Below, piece by piece: positions 34,775-43,134 of a stretch of DNA of 64,000 nt. Both the position numbers and the translations under genes were made by a program. Position 1 is the first letter of the stretch. Every line of letters starts with the position of its first letter. This DNA comes from Glaciecola sp048820975 (GTDB taxonomy: Bacteria > Pseudomonadota > Gammaproteobacteria > Enterobacterales > Alteromonadaceae). Where the stretch lies: positions 248,001-312,000 of the forward strand of contig NZ_JBMEUF010000003.1 of the NCBI RefSeq assembly GCF_048820975.1, in the 5' to 3' direction. Under the pieces are notes generated by a model. The model ran no database searches. It was not told where the DNA came from and was given only the letters and a program-made list of their open reading frames with translations.

Positions 34775-35035
34775 ATGTTTGACGCAAAAAGAACGGCAAG
34801 ATTAAAATGGGCATGCCGCAGGGGAATGCTAGAACTTGATGTGCTATTTTTGCCATTTGTTGAACAGGGCTTTGACCAACTAAGCAGCGAACAACAAGAA
34901 ACATTTGAGCGCTTGCTAACATGTGACGACCCTGACTTATTCGCATGGTTCATGGGGCATCAAGTATGCACCGATCCTGAACTAGCTAAAATGATAGATA
35001 TTGTGCTGAAACGCGTAAAACTTTACGTTGACTGA
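34775..35035 (+). CDS. sdhE: FAD assembly factor SdhE
   Basis: SdhE promotes covalent flavinylation of succinate dehydrogenase and fumarate reductase. The 86-residue sequence carries the RGMLELD motif (about 16-22), which is the flavoprotein-contacting RGxxE signature, and the acidic CDDPDLFAWFMG segment (about 50-61). AGGAGTAGG precedes the ATG. ygfX overlaps its stop codon. The gene pairs with divergent ygfZ as in E. coli. Confidence 0.95.
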   Translation: MFDAKRTARLKWACRRGMLELDVLFLPFVEQGFDQLSSEQQETFERLLTCDDPDLFAWFMGHQVCTDPELAKMIDIVLKRVKLYVD

Positions 35036-35480
35036 GCACTGCAACTGCATTGATTTAGTGCCGTCGCAAAGGTATCAGCGGCACTTCGTTGCTTTACAAT
35101 ACAACTTAATATTCAGCTTATTTATTGCATACCATAGCGCATTTCATTTCGCCCTTTTTGCGTTTTTATTGTGCGCTGTAGTGTATTTAGTTGGGTGCCA
35201 GCTTTATAGGCCTTGGATGCTTGAAGCAAATGGAGCTCAAGCTTTACGTATTCAGCTAAATGAAGCCAGCAACGAATTTACCTTAATAGAGAATGAGGGG
35301 GCGCAGGTACAAGCGCTTAAAGTGAATAAGCACTGGCTATGTGCTATTGGTTGTTGGATTAGCGTGGAAGTACTTTTGCCAAACAAATCAAAGGCCATTA
35401 CTCACACTTTTTTCATTTATAAATTGCTTTGCAGTGAGCTTATTTATAGGCGGCTTTGTAGAATGCTCAAATGGCAGTAA
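35028..35480 (+). CDS. YgfX-like membrane protein
   Basis: The 150-residue product begins at a TTG that overlaps the sdhE stop by eight bases, so expression must rely on coupling to sdhE. Two hydrophobic segments near 25-57 form a membrane hairpin, followed by a soluble beta-rich region and a basic C-terminal end, as in YgfX (also called CptA). E. coli YgfX has been described as a toxin-like inhibitor of cell division proteins; whether that applies here is unknown. Sequence similarity is judged from layout and context, not from strong motifs. Confidence 0.75.
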   Translation: MTEHCNCIDLVPSQRYQRHFVALQYNLIFSLFIAYHSAFHFALFAFLLCAVVYLVGCQLYRPWMLEANGAQALRIQLNEASNEFTLIENEGAQVQALKVNKHWLCAIGCWISVEVLLPNKSKAITHTFFIYKLLCSELIYRRLCRMLKWQ

Positions 35481-35566
35481 CATGCGCCAACAAAATACGG
35501 CGGCAACTAGCGCTTTAACACCTACTTTAAAAGGCGCTTCACAAGGAAGATAATGGTGATTAAATT

Positions 35567-36517
35567 ATGTTGAAATTATATGCAAATGCAGTTTTTTACA
35601 AACCGAAAGCAACGCAAAAAAGCGAACACAACGCTCAAACCTCAGTACCCATTTTACCTAGTACAAATATAACAAAAACCGTAACAGTCTCTGCCGAGCA
35701 CTGCCAAAAGTATAATCGTTTGTGCGAATGGCAGCCAAAAATAGCGTCATTGATTCACCCTAATTATATTCAAACCTTATCAATGCCATTACAGCTAAGC
35801 CTAATGGTTGAGCAGCCCTTTCCATTTAAACCCATTGGTGTGGTTCACATTGCCAACGAAATTGAAGTTAATCAATTACCAGAACAAGCCAGTACGCTTC
35901 GCTTGTTGTGCTATTTTGGAAAAGTTTACTTTCATAAAAGAGGCTGGTTGTTTGAAGTTATTACCCACGCTTTTGATACGAGCAATGCGTCAAATACGCC
36001 TGCGGTGGTTGCTACAAGTTACTATTTAGCCAGAGCAAAGCATGGGGCTGATACAGAGCATTTAGCGGCATGTGAGCCCCAGCTCCCGGCTTGGATAAGC
36101 AATGATATAAACGAAAACCAGACTAAAACAGCAGTGGGTAAAAAAACGCTTAAATTTGACAGCAACATTGGACGTAAATACGCGAAGATATCGGGTGACT
36201 ACAATCCTATCCACTTATTTGCGAGTACAGCCAAATTTTTTGGTTTTAATAAAGCCATTGCCCACGGTATGTATTCCAAAGCGCGCGCAGCGTCATACAC
36301 GCTATCTAGCATTGAAACGAGCACTAACATTCTTAGTAAGCCTTTCGTATTAAGATGCAGCTTTGTTCACGCGATATTTTTGCCGGCCAACACCCAATTA
36401 AACGTGTTCAACGTTAAGCAAAATAGTGAAGCGGGGCAAGGCGTGAATTTTAGTTTAGTGTCTATTCACAAGGGTGAACAAAAGCAACATTTAAGTGGAA
36501 GTATTCACACCATATAG
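35567..36517 (+). CDS. MaoC-like hot-dog fold protein, probable acyl-CoA hydratase or dehydratase
   Basis: The 316-residue protein has a C-terminal MaoC domain (about 195-305). Its active-site pattern, SGDYNPIH followed by AIAHGMYSKARA, provides the Asp and His that hydrate enoyl-CoA. The N-terminal half looks like a second, degenerate hot-dog domain, making a double hot-dog protein. There is no signal peptide. It is followed by an acyl-CoA dehydrogenase-like gene, so a fatty-acyl or branched-chain pathway is plausible. The exact substrate is unknown. Confidence 0.75.
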   Translation: MLKLYANAVFYKPKATQKSEHNAQTSVPILPSTNITKTVTVSAEHCQKYNRLCEWQPKIASLIHPNYIQTLSMPLQLSLMVEQPFPFKPIGVVHIANEIEVNQLPEQASTLRLLCYFGKVYFHKRGWLFEVITHAFDTSNASNTPAVVATSYYLARAKHGADTEHLAACEPQLPAWISNDINENQTKTAVGKKTLKFDSNIGRKYAKISGDYNPIHLFASTAKFFGFNKAIAHGMYSKARAASYTLSSIETSTNILSKPFVLRCSFVHAIFLPANTQLNVFNVKQNSEAGQGVNFSLVSIHKGEQKQHLSGSIHTI

Positions 36518-36601
36518 TATGCAGCTCGAATTCTGAGCAAAGTTGACGATTGTTTTAATAGCGCGTAGTGTTGTTAATTATTTGTTAACTTGGTTTGCTG
36601 T

Positions 36602-38248
36602 ATGACTCACGCTTCATTGTTCTCTACCCATATTGTTGAAAATCAGCCCGCAGAAATTTTGCCTTATAATTTATGGACACAAGACCCTTGCTTAAAAAGA
36701 GCGGTAGCTGAAAATGGTGGAGCATGGGCTGAGTTGGCACTTAGTGATTATGGAGAGGTGTGTGGTCATCACTTAATGGGCCACGGTGAGCTAGCTAATG
36801 AGCACAAACCAATTTTCAAGCCATTTGACCGATACGGCAGAAGAATTGATCATGTTGATTTTCACCCTAGTTATCATGTGTTGATGGAATCAGCTATGCA
36901 TGCTCAAGTGCATAGTTTTTCTTGGCTAAATAAAGAAAAAGACGGTGCTCATGTGGCTAGAGCGGCATTGTTGTATATGCATTTTCAGGCCGATGGCGGT
37001 ACCTCGTGCCCACTTACTATGACTCACGCTGCCGTAGCGGCACTTCAACATGGTTCTGAGGAAATACAGGCTTGGATAAAACCTTTAGTTGAAGGGCAAT
37101 ATGACAGCACGCAAGCGCCTGCAAAGCATAAAGCCGGCCTCACGTTTGGTATGGGAATGACAGAAAAGCAAGGGGGTTCAGATGTTCGAAAGAACACCAC
37201 TTTTGCAACTCACAATGACGAAGGCTCGTATTCAATAGTGGGGCACAAGTTTTTCTTTTCAGCGCCTATGTGCGATGCGCATATTATTTTGGCGCAAACC
37301 GCGGGAGGCTTGAGTTGTTTTTTATTGCCTAGGGTATTAGAAAACGGTGAACTCAATAATGTGCGTATTCAGCGCCTAAAAGACAAACTAGGTGATTGGA
37401 GTAATGCATCTTCTGAGGTTGAGTTTTTAAATGCCAAGGCGCACTTATTAGGGCAAGAAGGGCGCGGCATAAACGTTATTATTGATATGGTGTCATTAAC
37501 GCGTTTAGATTGCATGATTGGCTCAAGCGCCCTAATGCGGCAAGCTTGGGTGCAAGCATATCACCATGTGACGAATCGTGAAGCGTTCGGTAAAAAGTTA
37601 ATAGACCAAGCACTTATGAAAAATGTAATGGCCGATTTAGCCCTTGAGCAACTTGCAAGCCTGGCGCTTACTATGCGCCTTGCCAAAGCAATAGATGAGT
37701 CAGGCAGTAATGAAAATGAAGCTCGGTTTGCTAGGTTAGCAACCGCAGTGGGTAAATATTGGATATGTAAGCGAGCGCCCGCATTTGCCAATGAAGCGCA
37801 AGAATGCTTAGGTGGCCTAGGCTATGTTGAAGAAAACCCTTTACCGCGCTTATATAGGCAAGCTCCCTTAAATTCTATATGGGAGGGAAGCGGTAATGTG
37901 CAGTGTTTGGATGTGCTAAGAACCATTCAAAAAGAACCCAGTGTGCTAGTGACTCTGTTTGACGAATTGCAGTTGGCAGCGGGTAAAAATTTGTATTTTG
38001 ATGAGCACCTTAGCCGTTTGCGTAAAATGTATGAAGCGCAATCAACAGTGGAAATGCAAAGCCGTTTGATAGTCGAGAATACAGCTTTAGCCTTGCAAGC
38101 GTCTTTGCTGTTAAATGTGTGGCCAGCGCACATAGGAAGTGCTTTTTGTGATGCACGTCTTGCCAAAAACCAAGGGCTGGTTTTTGGCACATTAAGTGCC
38201 AATGCCCCTTTTGATGAAATTATTGCGAGCGCTGCGTTAAGCTTGTAA
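36602..38248 (+). CDS. AidB-like acyl-CoA dehydrogenase family protein
   Basis: The 548-residue flavoprotein is close in length to E. coli AidB, which binds DNA and FAD and is induced in the adaptive response to alkylation. GMGMTEKQGGSDVRKNTT (about 184-201) is highly characteristic, and the C-terminal QECLGGLGYVEENPLPRLYR segment matches too. I took the ATG at 36602 over a TTG four codons earlier. Whether it protects DNA or oxidises isovaleryl-CoA-like substrates cannot be decided; the MaoC neighbour slightly favours metabolism. It converges on nadB. Confidence 0.85.
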   Translation: MTHASLFSTHIVENQPAEILPYNLWTQDPCLKRAVAENGGAWAELALSDYGEVCGHHLMGHGELANEHKPIFKPFDRYGRRIDHVDFHPSYHVLMESAMHAQVHSFSWLNKEKDGAHVARAALLYMHFQADGGTSCPLTMTHAAVAALQHGSEEIQAWIKPLVEGQYDSTQAPAKHKAGLTFGMGMTEKQGGSDVRKNTTFATHNDEGSYSIVGHKFFFSAPMCDAHIILAQTAGGLSCFLLPRVLENGELNNVRIQRLKDKLGDWSNASSEVEFLNAKAHLLGQEGRGINVIIDMVSLTRLDCMIGSSALMRQAWVQAYHHVTNREAFGKKLIDQALMKNVMADLALEQLASLALTMRLAKAIDESGSNENEARFARLATAVGKYWICKRAPAFANEAQECLGGLGYVEENPLPRLYRQAPLNSIWEGSGNVQCLDVLRTIQKEPSVLVTLFDELQLAAGKNLYFDEHLSRLRKMYEAQSTVEMQSRLIVENTALALQASLLLNVWPAHIGSAFCDARLAKNQGLVFGTLSANAPFDEIIASAALSL

Positions 38249-38263
38249 GTTAAATCGCTTAAA

Positions 38264-39880
38264 TCAATAAAGTTCTGTGGGGCTATTGGTTTCTTTTTGT
38301 ATAACTGTGGCCGTAGAATGCTCAAGCAAATCGGGGTAATCTAAATTGTAGTGCAGGCCACGGCTTTCTTTTCGCTTCATTGCGCACAGTACAATTAATT
38401 GCGCTACGCACACCAGGTTTCGAAGCTCAAGCATATTGTTACTGACTTTAAAGAATGAATAGTATTCGTCTATTTCCTGTTTCAGCAGGTTAATGCGTCG
38501 CATGGCTCGCTCTAAGCGTTTATCAGTGCGCACAATACCTACGTAATCCCACATAAACAAACGCAGCTCATGCCAGTTATGTTGAATAATAACCGCTTCA
38601 TCTGAATCTATTACGCGGCTCTCATCCCAAGGGCGTATGGCTTCTTTGGTATGCGGGCGTTCTTTTGCTTGCATAATATGTTTTGCGCAGGCATGAGCAA
38701 ATACTACGCATTCTAATAGCGAATTGCTGGCCATTCTATTTGCGCCGTGTAAACCTGTGCAAGCAACTTCTCCAATGGCATACACATTTTCTAAGTTAGT
38801 ACGTGCATCTAGGTCAGTTTTTACACCACCACAGCTATAATGGGCAGCAGGTACAACGGGAATAGGCTGCTGAGTAATATCTATGCCTAGTGAGCGGCAC
38901 TTTCGGTAAATATTAGGGAAGTGTTTAACAATAAAATCAGCCGGTTTATGGCTAATATCCAAGTACATGCAATCTTCACCTAGGCGTTTCATCTCATAAT
39001 CAATGGCGCGAGCCACAATGTCACGGGGGGCTAAATCAGCTCTTTCATCAAACTTTTTCATAAACGCTGTGCCATCTTTATGGCAGAGTATTGCACCTTC
39101 ACCACGAAGCGCTTCGCTTATCAGAAAATTACCAGCGTCAGGGTGATACAAACAAGTAGGATGAAACTGATTAAATTCCATGTTTGCAATTTCACAGCCA
39201 GCACGCCATGCCATTGCTATACCGTCGCCACTTGAAACATCAGGGTTAGAGGTATATTGGTAAACCTTGCTTCCGCCGCCGGTGGCAAGTGCAATAAAGC
39301 GCGCCTTTATGACTTCTACGCGCTCTTTTTTACGATTCCATACATAAGCCCCTACACAACTTGAATCAGCTTTGTGCGTCTTAATTAGGTCAATGGCGTT
39401 ATAGCGTTCAAACAGGTGAATATTGGGGTGTTGTTTTACGCTGTCTGACAACGTGGTTTGAACGGCTTCGCCAGTGGCATCAGCGGCGTGTAATATACGC
39501 CTATGAGAATGGCCACCTTCGCGTGTTAAATGAAATTTTTTGTTGCCTTGTGGGTCAACTTCTTGGTCAAACGGTACCCCTTTACCAATTAACCATTCCA
39601 TACTTGTTTTAGCATTTTCGGCAGTGTATCTAACTACCTTTTCATCACACAGCCCAGCACCCGCGGTGAGGGTATCTTGAATGTGACTTTCTATTGAATC
39701 GCTGCTATCAAACACGGCGGCTATGCCGCCTTGTGCGTATCGAGTGCTACCTTCGTCCATATCGCTTTTGCTTAACACAATAACGTTGCAGCTGTCGGCA
39801 ACGTTAAGAGCTAGGCTAAGTCCGGCGGCACCGCTGCCAACAACTAATAAATCGCATGTGTGTTCAATTGCTTGAGTCAT
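38264..39880 (-). CDS. nadB: L-aspartate oxidase
   Basis: NadB oxidises L-aspartate to iminoaspartate with FAD, the first step of de novo NAD synthesis. The 538-residue sequence has the FAD-binding GSGAAGLSLAL (about 16-26), STRYAQGGIAAVF and the active-site GGHSHRRILHAADATG. Length is normal. It is divergent from rpoE, as in E. coli, with an intergenic region that holds the sigma-E-type promoter on the other strand. nadE lies 6 kb away. Confidence 0.97.
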   Translation of the reverse strand: MTQAIEHTCDLLVVGSGAAGLSLALNVADSCNVIVLSKSDMDEGSTRYAQGGIAAVFDSSDSIESHIQDTLTAGAGLCDEKVVRYTAENAKTSMEWLIGKGVPFDQEVDPQGNKKFHLTREGGHSHRRILHAADATGEAVQTTLSDSVKQHPNIHLFERYNAIDLIKTHKADSSCVGAYVWNRKKERVEVIKARFIALATGGGSKVYQYTSNPDVSSGDGIAMAWRAGCEIANMEFNQFHPTCLYHPDAGNFLISEALRGEGAILCHKDGTAFMKKFDERADLAPRDIVARAIDYEMKRLGEDCMYLDISHKPADFIVKHFPNIYRKCRSLGIDITQQPIPVVPAAHYSCGGVKTDLDARTNLENVYAIGEVACTGLHGANRMASNSLLECVVFAHACAKHIMQAKERPHTKEAIRPWDESRVIDSDEAVIIQHNWHELRLFMWDYVGIVRTDKRLERAMRRINLLKQEIDEYYSFFKVSNNMLELRNLVCVAQLIVLCAMKRKESRGLHYNLDYPDLLEHSTATVIQKETNSPTELY

Positions 39881-39990
39881 TATATTTGAAAATACTCTGG
39901 GAGAATGTGAGACAATGTGTAGTATATTTTAAACTTTGTACATAAAAATACTAGGTTTGGACTTTTTTTCTTATAAAAAAGCAATAAAAT

Positions 39991-40018
39991 CGAACTTATT
40001 TGAAAAACACCAGTCAAT
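39991..40018 (+). promoter_or_regulatory. Sigma-E type promoter upstream of rpoE
   Basis: CGAACTT at 39991-39997 matches six of seven bases of the sigma-E -35 consensus GGAACTT. After 16 bases, TCAAT at 40014-40018 matches the TCnnA-like -10 in part. Autoregulation of rpoE by sigma-E is established in E. coli, so the site makes sense here. Confidence 0.65.
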
Positions 40019-40057
40019 AATAGCAACTTGCCCGCAGCCATGACGGTAGTAGCTGAT

Positions 40058-40063
40058 AGGAGA
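40058..40063 (+). promoter_or_regulatory. Ribosome binding site that sets the rpoE start
   Basis: AGGAGA lies one base from the ATG at 40065 and ten bases from the ATG at 40074. Only the second spacing allows initiation, and it gives the MSEQITDQELV start typical of RpoE. Confidence 0.7.
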
Positions 40064-40073
40064 AATGGCATTA

Positions 40074-40652
40074 ATGAGCGAGCAGATAACCGATCAAGAA
40101 CTAGTTAAACAGGTACAAAGCGGAAATAAAAACGCGTTTAACCTGTTAGTAGTAAGACATCAAAATAAAGTGATGAACATAGTGTCGCGCTATGTGAAAA
40201 ATTCAGGTGACGTAGCTGATGTTACGCAAGAGGCGTTTATAAAAGCTTACAGAGCGTTGCCGAATTTTAGGGGAGAAAGTGCGTTTTATACTTGGCTGTA
40301 TAGAATAGCCGTGAACAGCGCGAAGAATTATTTAACCTCGCAGGGTCGAAAACCACCCGCGAGTGATGTAGACGCCCAAGAGGCAGATTTTTATGATGGT
40401 AGCGATGCTTTACGAGAAAATGCTTCTCCTGAAAGAACGCTTCTGTCAGATGAGTTGCAAGCGAAGTTGTTTGCCACAATTGAAAATTTACCCGAAGATT
40501 TACGTGCGGCCATAACCCTGCGTGAAATAGAAGGTTTAAGTTACGAAGAAATAGCTGCGGTAATGGAATGCCCAGTGGGAACCGTGCGTTCTCGAATATT
40601 TAGAGCAAGGGAAGCGATTGACAAGGTCATAGTACCTTTGATAGAAAACTAA
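40074..40652 (+). CDS. rpoE: RNA polymerase sigma-E factor, extracytoplasmic stress
   Basis: RpoE directs transcription of genes that respond to misfolded outer-membrane proteins and altered LPS. The 192-residue protein begins MSEQITDQELVKQVQSGNK and has region 2 (NLLVVRHQNKVMNIVSRYV, ending in GESAFYTWLYRIAVN) and region 4 (LREIEGLSYEEIAAVM followed by CPVGTVRSRIFRARE). The operon rpoE-rseA-rseB-rseC matches E. coli exactly. A sigma-E-type promoter lies upstream. Confidence 0.98.
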   Translation: MSEQITDQELVKQVQSGNKNAFNLLVVRHQNKVMNIVSRYVKNSGDVADVTQEAFIKAYRALPNFRGESAFYTWLYRIAVNSAKNYLTSQGRKPPASDVDAQEADFYDGSDALRENASPERTLLSDELQAKLFATIENLPEDLRAAITLREIEGLSYEEIAAVMECPVGTVRSRIFRAREAIDKVIVPLIEN

Positions 40653-40715
40653 TTGAAATGCAAGTTTCACTATTTTTAAATACGAAGATCACGTTATGAT
40701 CAGGATTCTAGGTGT

Positions 40716-41339
40716 ATGACACAAGAGTATGAAAATGTATCGGCCATGGTAGATGGTGAAGAGCTTCATGGTTCTGCAGGTAAAGAGCTAGCGAAGAGCA
40801 TCATTGATGATCCGGTACTAAAAGCGAAGTGGCGCAGTTACCATTTGACTCGTGATTTACTACGAAATGATATGTCGCAAGACTTGCAATTCGATATTAG
40901 CGATAAAGTGGCCGAAGCATTGAAAGATGAGTTGCCTATTATTGCGCCTAAGTCTACTTGGAGAGAATTGCCAGTAGTATCAGCGGTTCTTCCAATTATG
41001 CGTCAAAGTGGTCAGTTGGCTATGGTAGCATGTGTTACTGCTATGGTTATTTTCGGTTATCAAACTTATAATCAACCAGAAGTTAGCACGCCATTTGATA
41101 CAGCACCGGCTTTAATTGGCCCACAAGGTGGAATGGCACCGGTTAGTTTGCAACGTACTAATAATGTTGAACAAGATCGCATGACTCAACTATTAGAGCA
41201 AAGACGCCGCATAAACACATTGATTCAAGATCATGAACGCCAACTTCGTTTGAAAAACATAGCGGTGGGTGCATCATCACAAAACAGTGATGAATCTTCT
41301 GATAGTGAAGTAGATGAAAAAAATTCACCTAAACAGTAA
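40716..41339 (+). CDS. rseA: Anti-sigma-E factor RseA
   Basis: RseA holds sigma-E at the membrane until cleaved by DegS and RseP. The 207-residue protein has a cytoplasmic anti-sigma domain beginning MTQEYENVSAMVDGEE, one membrane helix at about 104-122, and a periplasmic tail with Gln- and Arg-rich text that should contact RseB. It lies 63 bases after rpoE. The C terminus is serine and acidic rich; the E. coli protein has a comparable length (216 residues). Confidence 0.95.
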   Translation: MTQEYENVSAMVDGEELHGSAGKELAKSIIDDPVLKAKWRSYHLTRDLLRNDMSQDLQFDISDKVAEALKDELPIIAPKSTWRELPVVSAVLPIMRQSGQLAMVACVTAMVIFGYQTYNQPEVSTPFDTAPALIGPQGGMAPVSLQRTNNVEQDRMTQLLEQRRRINTLIQDHERQLRLKNIAVGASSQNSDESSDSEVDEKNSPKQ

Positions 41340-41372
41340 GGTATAGCTAAGGTGAGCAAATAAACGTTTATT

Positions 41373-42461
41373 ATGCAAAATATAAAATGTGATACACAAG
41401 CGCTAAGGATTCTAACTTTAGCGCTTGTTTTATTTTTAGGGTGCTTCAAAGCGCAGGCGAGTTATTTGGTGCTTGAGCAAACTGCCAATGACGAAACTCA
41501 AAGGCAAGGTGTGGCTTCTGCTGAACCCGAGCTTGCCTTGCCTGACCCACTAGCAGGCTTTGATGAAACCTCTGCATATGCTTGGATGCTCAGGCTTGCA
41601 AAAGCGGTGAATGAACAGTCTTATGAAATTAGCTACGTGGTATCAGAAGACAGCAGAGAAACCTTACCTTACTTGTGGCGTCATGCCATTTTAGAAAACG
41701 GTGATGAAGCTGAGCAGCTTAGTTTATTGAACGGGCCCGGGTTTGAGCGCATTAGAGTAAATACCAAATTAAGTATGTTCGAGCCCGGTTACACACCTTA
41801 CAGCGTGCGTTCAGCTCATATAGACGGCCCAATTCCATTAGCTTTCCTTAATTCTCCGAATATTCTTTTAGATAGTTATGAAACCTTGCTTATGGGGCGT
41901 GACAGGGTTTCAGGGCGTATGGCGCAGCAAATTCGCGTAGTAAGTAAAGATAAAACCCGTTACGGCTACTATTTATGGTTAGATGAGCAAACTGGTTTGT
42001 TACTTAAATTGAACATGTACAGCACTGAAAATCGATTACTCAAACAAATTCAAGTAACAGAGTTAAACGTAAATGATGATGTAAAACTCTATTTTTCTAA
42101 TTTACAAAAAGATCAGCTGCCCCCTATATCGGTGCCGAATGCGGAAACGCAAACTGACTTTTCTTGGACGGTAAGTTACTTGCCCGAAGGAATGGTGCCG
42201 GTGAAGACAAAGCTGCATCGTTTGGCCACTACCGGCGAACCCGCGGAATATATGATGTTAAGTGACGGCTTAATTGATGTGTCGGTGTATGTAATGAATG
42301 ACAATAACGTGATTCAAGATGATTTGAGTATTAGCTCAAATGCGACCTCTTTTGTCTCTATTTCAAATGGCCAAGTACAAGTTACTGTAGTGGGCGACAT
42401 CCCCGTTAGCACCGCCAACAAAATTGCGGATTCAATTGTTCTTATAGGTAATCCGAAATGA
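41373..42461 (+). CDS. rseB: Sigma-E regulatory periplasmic protein RseB
   Basis: RseB binds the periplasmic tail of RseA and senses mislocalised LPS or lipoprotein. The 362-residue precursor has a signal peptide to about residue 29. A large LolA-like domain (about 60-240) contains SYVVSEDSRETLPYLWRHA-like text, and a smaller C-terminal domain follows. rseC overlaps its stop by four bases, so the two are coupled. Confidence 0.95.
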   Translation: MQNIKCDTQALRILTLALVLFLGCFKAQASYLVLEQTANDETQRQGVASAEPELALPDPLAGFDETSAYAWMLRLAKAVNEQSYEISYVVSEDSRETLPYLWRHAILENGDEAEQLSLLNGPGFERIRVNTKLSMFEPGYTPYSVRSAHIDGPIPLAFLNSPNILLDSYETLLMGRDRVSGRMAQQIRVVSKDKTRYGYYLWLDEQTGLLLKLNMYSTENRLLKQIQVTELNVNDDVKLYFSNLQKDQLPPISVPNAETQTDFSWTVSYLPEGMVPVKTKLHRLATTGEPAEYMMLSDGLIDVSVYVMNDNNVIQDDLSISSNATSFVSISNGQVQVTVVGDIPVSTANKIADSIVLIGNPK

Positions 42462-42946
42462 TTGAAGAAATGGGTACTGTAGTGGCTGTAGAAGATAATT
42501 ATGCATGGATTGAAACCCAAGTAAAAACAACATGCTCTAGTTGCAAAGCCAGTGATTCGTGCCCCACAAGTACGGTCGCAAAAGCCTTTAGCCCAAAACC
42601 TGAGCATATTAAGCTTGCGGTGCCTTGTGCTTTGGTAGTGGGCCAACAAGTAAAAATTGGCATTACCGAAAATGCGCTATTACGGGCATCAGCCATGGTT
42701 TACATAATGCCCCTAATGCTTGCTATGTTAGCGCTTTTTATTTTACATGTAGCCGCGCCGCAAATTCACGAACTGCTCGCATTGTTAGTGGCTATGTTTG
42801 CTGCATTGGGCGGTTTTTGGTGGGCGTCTCGCTATGCGAAAGCAGACTGCCATCAGGCTAAGTTTGCGCCTGTATTTTTGGGCGCTACCCAGCAAGCGGT
42901 TAAAACCGCGAAGCACGAAATCCCCATTCATAAACTCGATTTATAA
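42458..42946 (+). CDS. rseC: SoxR-reducing system / sigma-E operon protein RseC
   Basis: The 162-residue protein has an N-terminal cysteine cluster CSSCKASDSC (about 26-35), then two membrane helices near 77-92 and 97-113, and a short cytoplasmic tail. RseC has been linked to reduction of SoxR and to thiamine synthesis in enterobacteria, but its role is still loosely defined. It ends the rpoE operon. The cysteine pattern could bind an iron-sulfur cluster; that is inference. Confidence 0.93.
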   Translation: MIEEMGTVVAVEDNYAWIETQVKTTCSSCKASDSCPTSTVAKAFSPKPEHIKLAVPCALVVGQQVKIGITENALLRASAMVYIMPLMLAMLALFILHVAAPQIHELLALLVAMFAALGGFWWASRYAKADCHQAKFAPVFLGATQQAVKTAKHEIPIHKLDL

Positions 42947-42990
42947 GCTTAAATGACACAATTTGTAACATCATAGGCACAGCCCTTGCG

Positions 42991-43019
42991 GCAACTTTAT
43001 TAAATTATTTGCGGTCAAA
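42991..43019 (+). promoter_or_regulatory. Possible sigma-E type promoter before lepA
   Basis: GCAACTT at 42991-42997 is five of seven matches to GGAACTT, and TCAAA at 43015-43019 follows after 17 bases. It lies 116 bases before lepA in the 188-base gap after rseC. The match is fair, not strong, and no better sigma-70 promoter was seen there. Confidence 0.3.
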
Positions 43020-43134
43020 GCTGTGTTATTATGTTTGATTTGTCGCAATTTGGCGCACAAAGCGGTAATATCCGCGTATTTTCCTTAGCACAATCCCTTG
43101 GCATTTTGCCATATTATTAGGTACGTCTTTTTAT

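Noticed and set aside
34668..34953. Two minus-strand ORFs of 73 and 92 residues over the sdhE start
   Set aside because: They overlap sdhE and its leader and have no recognisable product; sdhE is certain.
40040..40108. 22-codon ORF ending inside rpoE, considered as an rseD-like leader peptide
   Set aside because: It has no ribosome binding site and no resemblance I can defend to the E. coli leader peptide.
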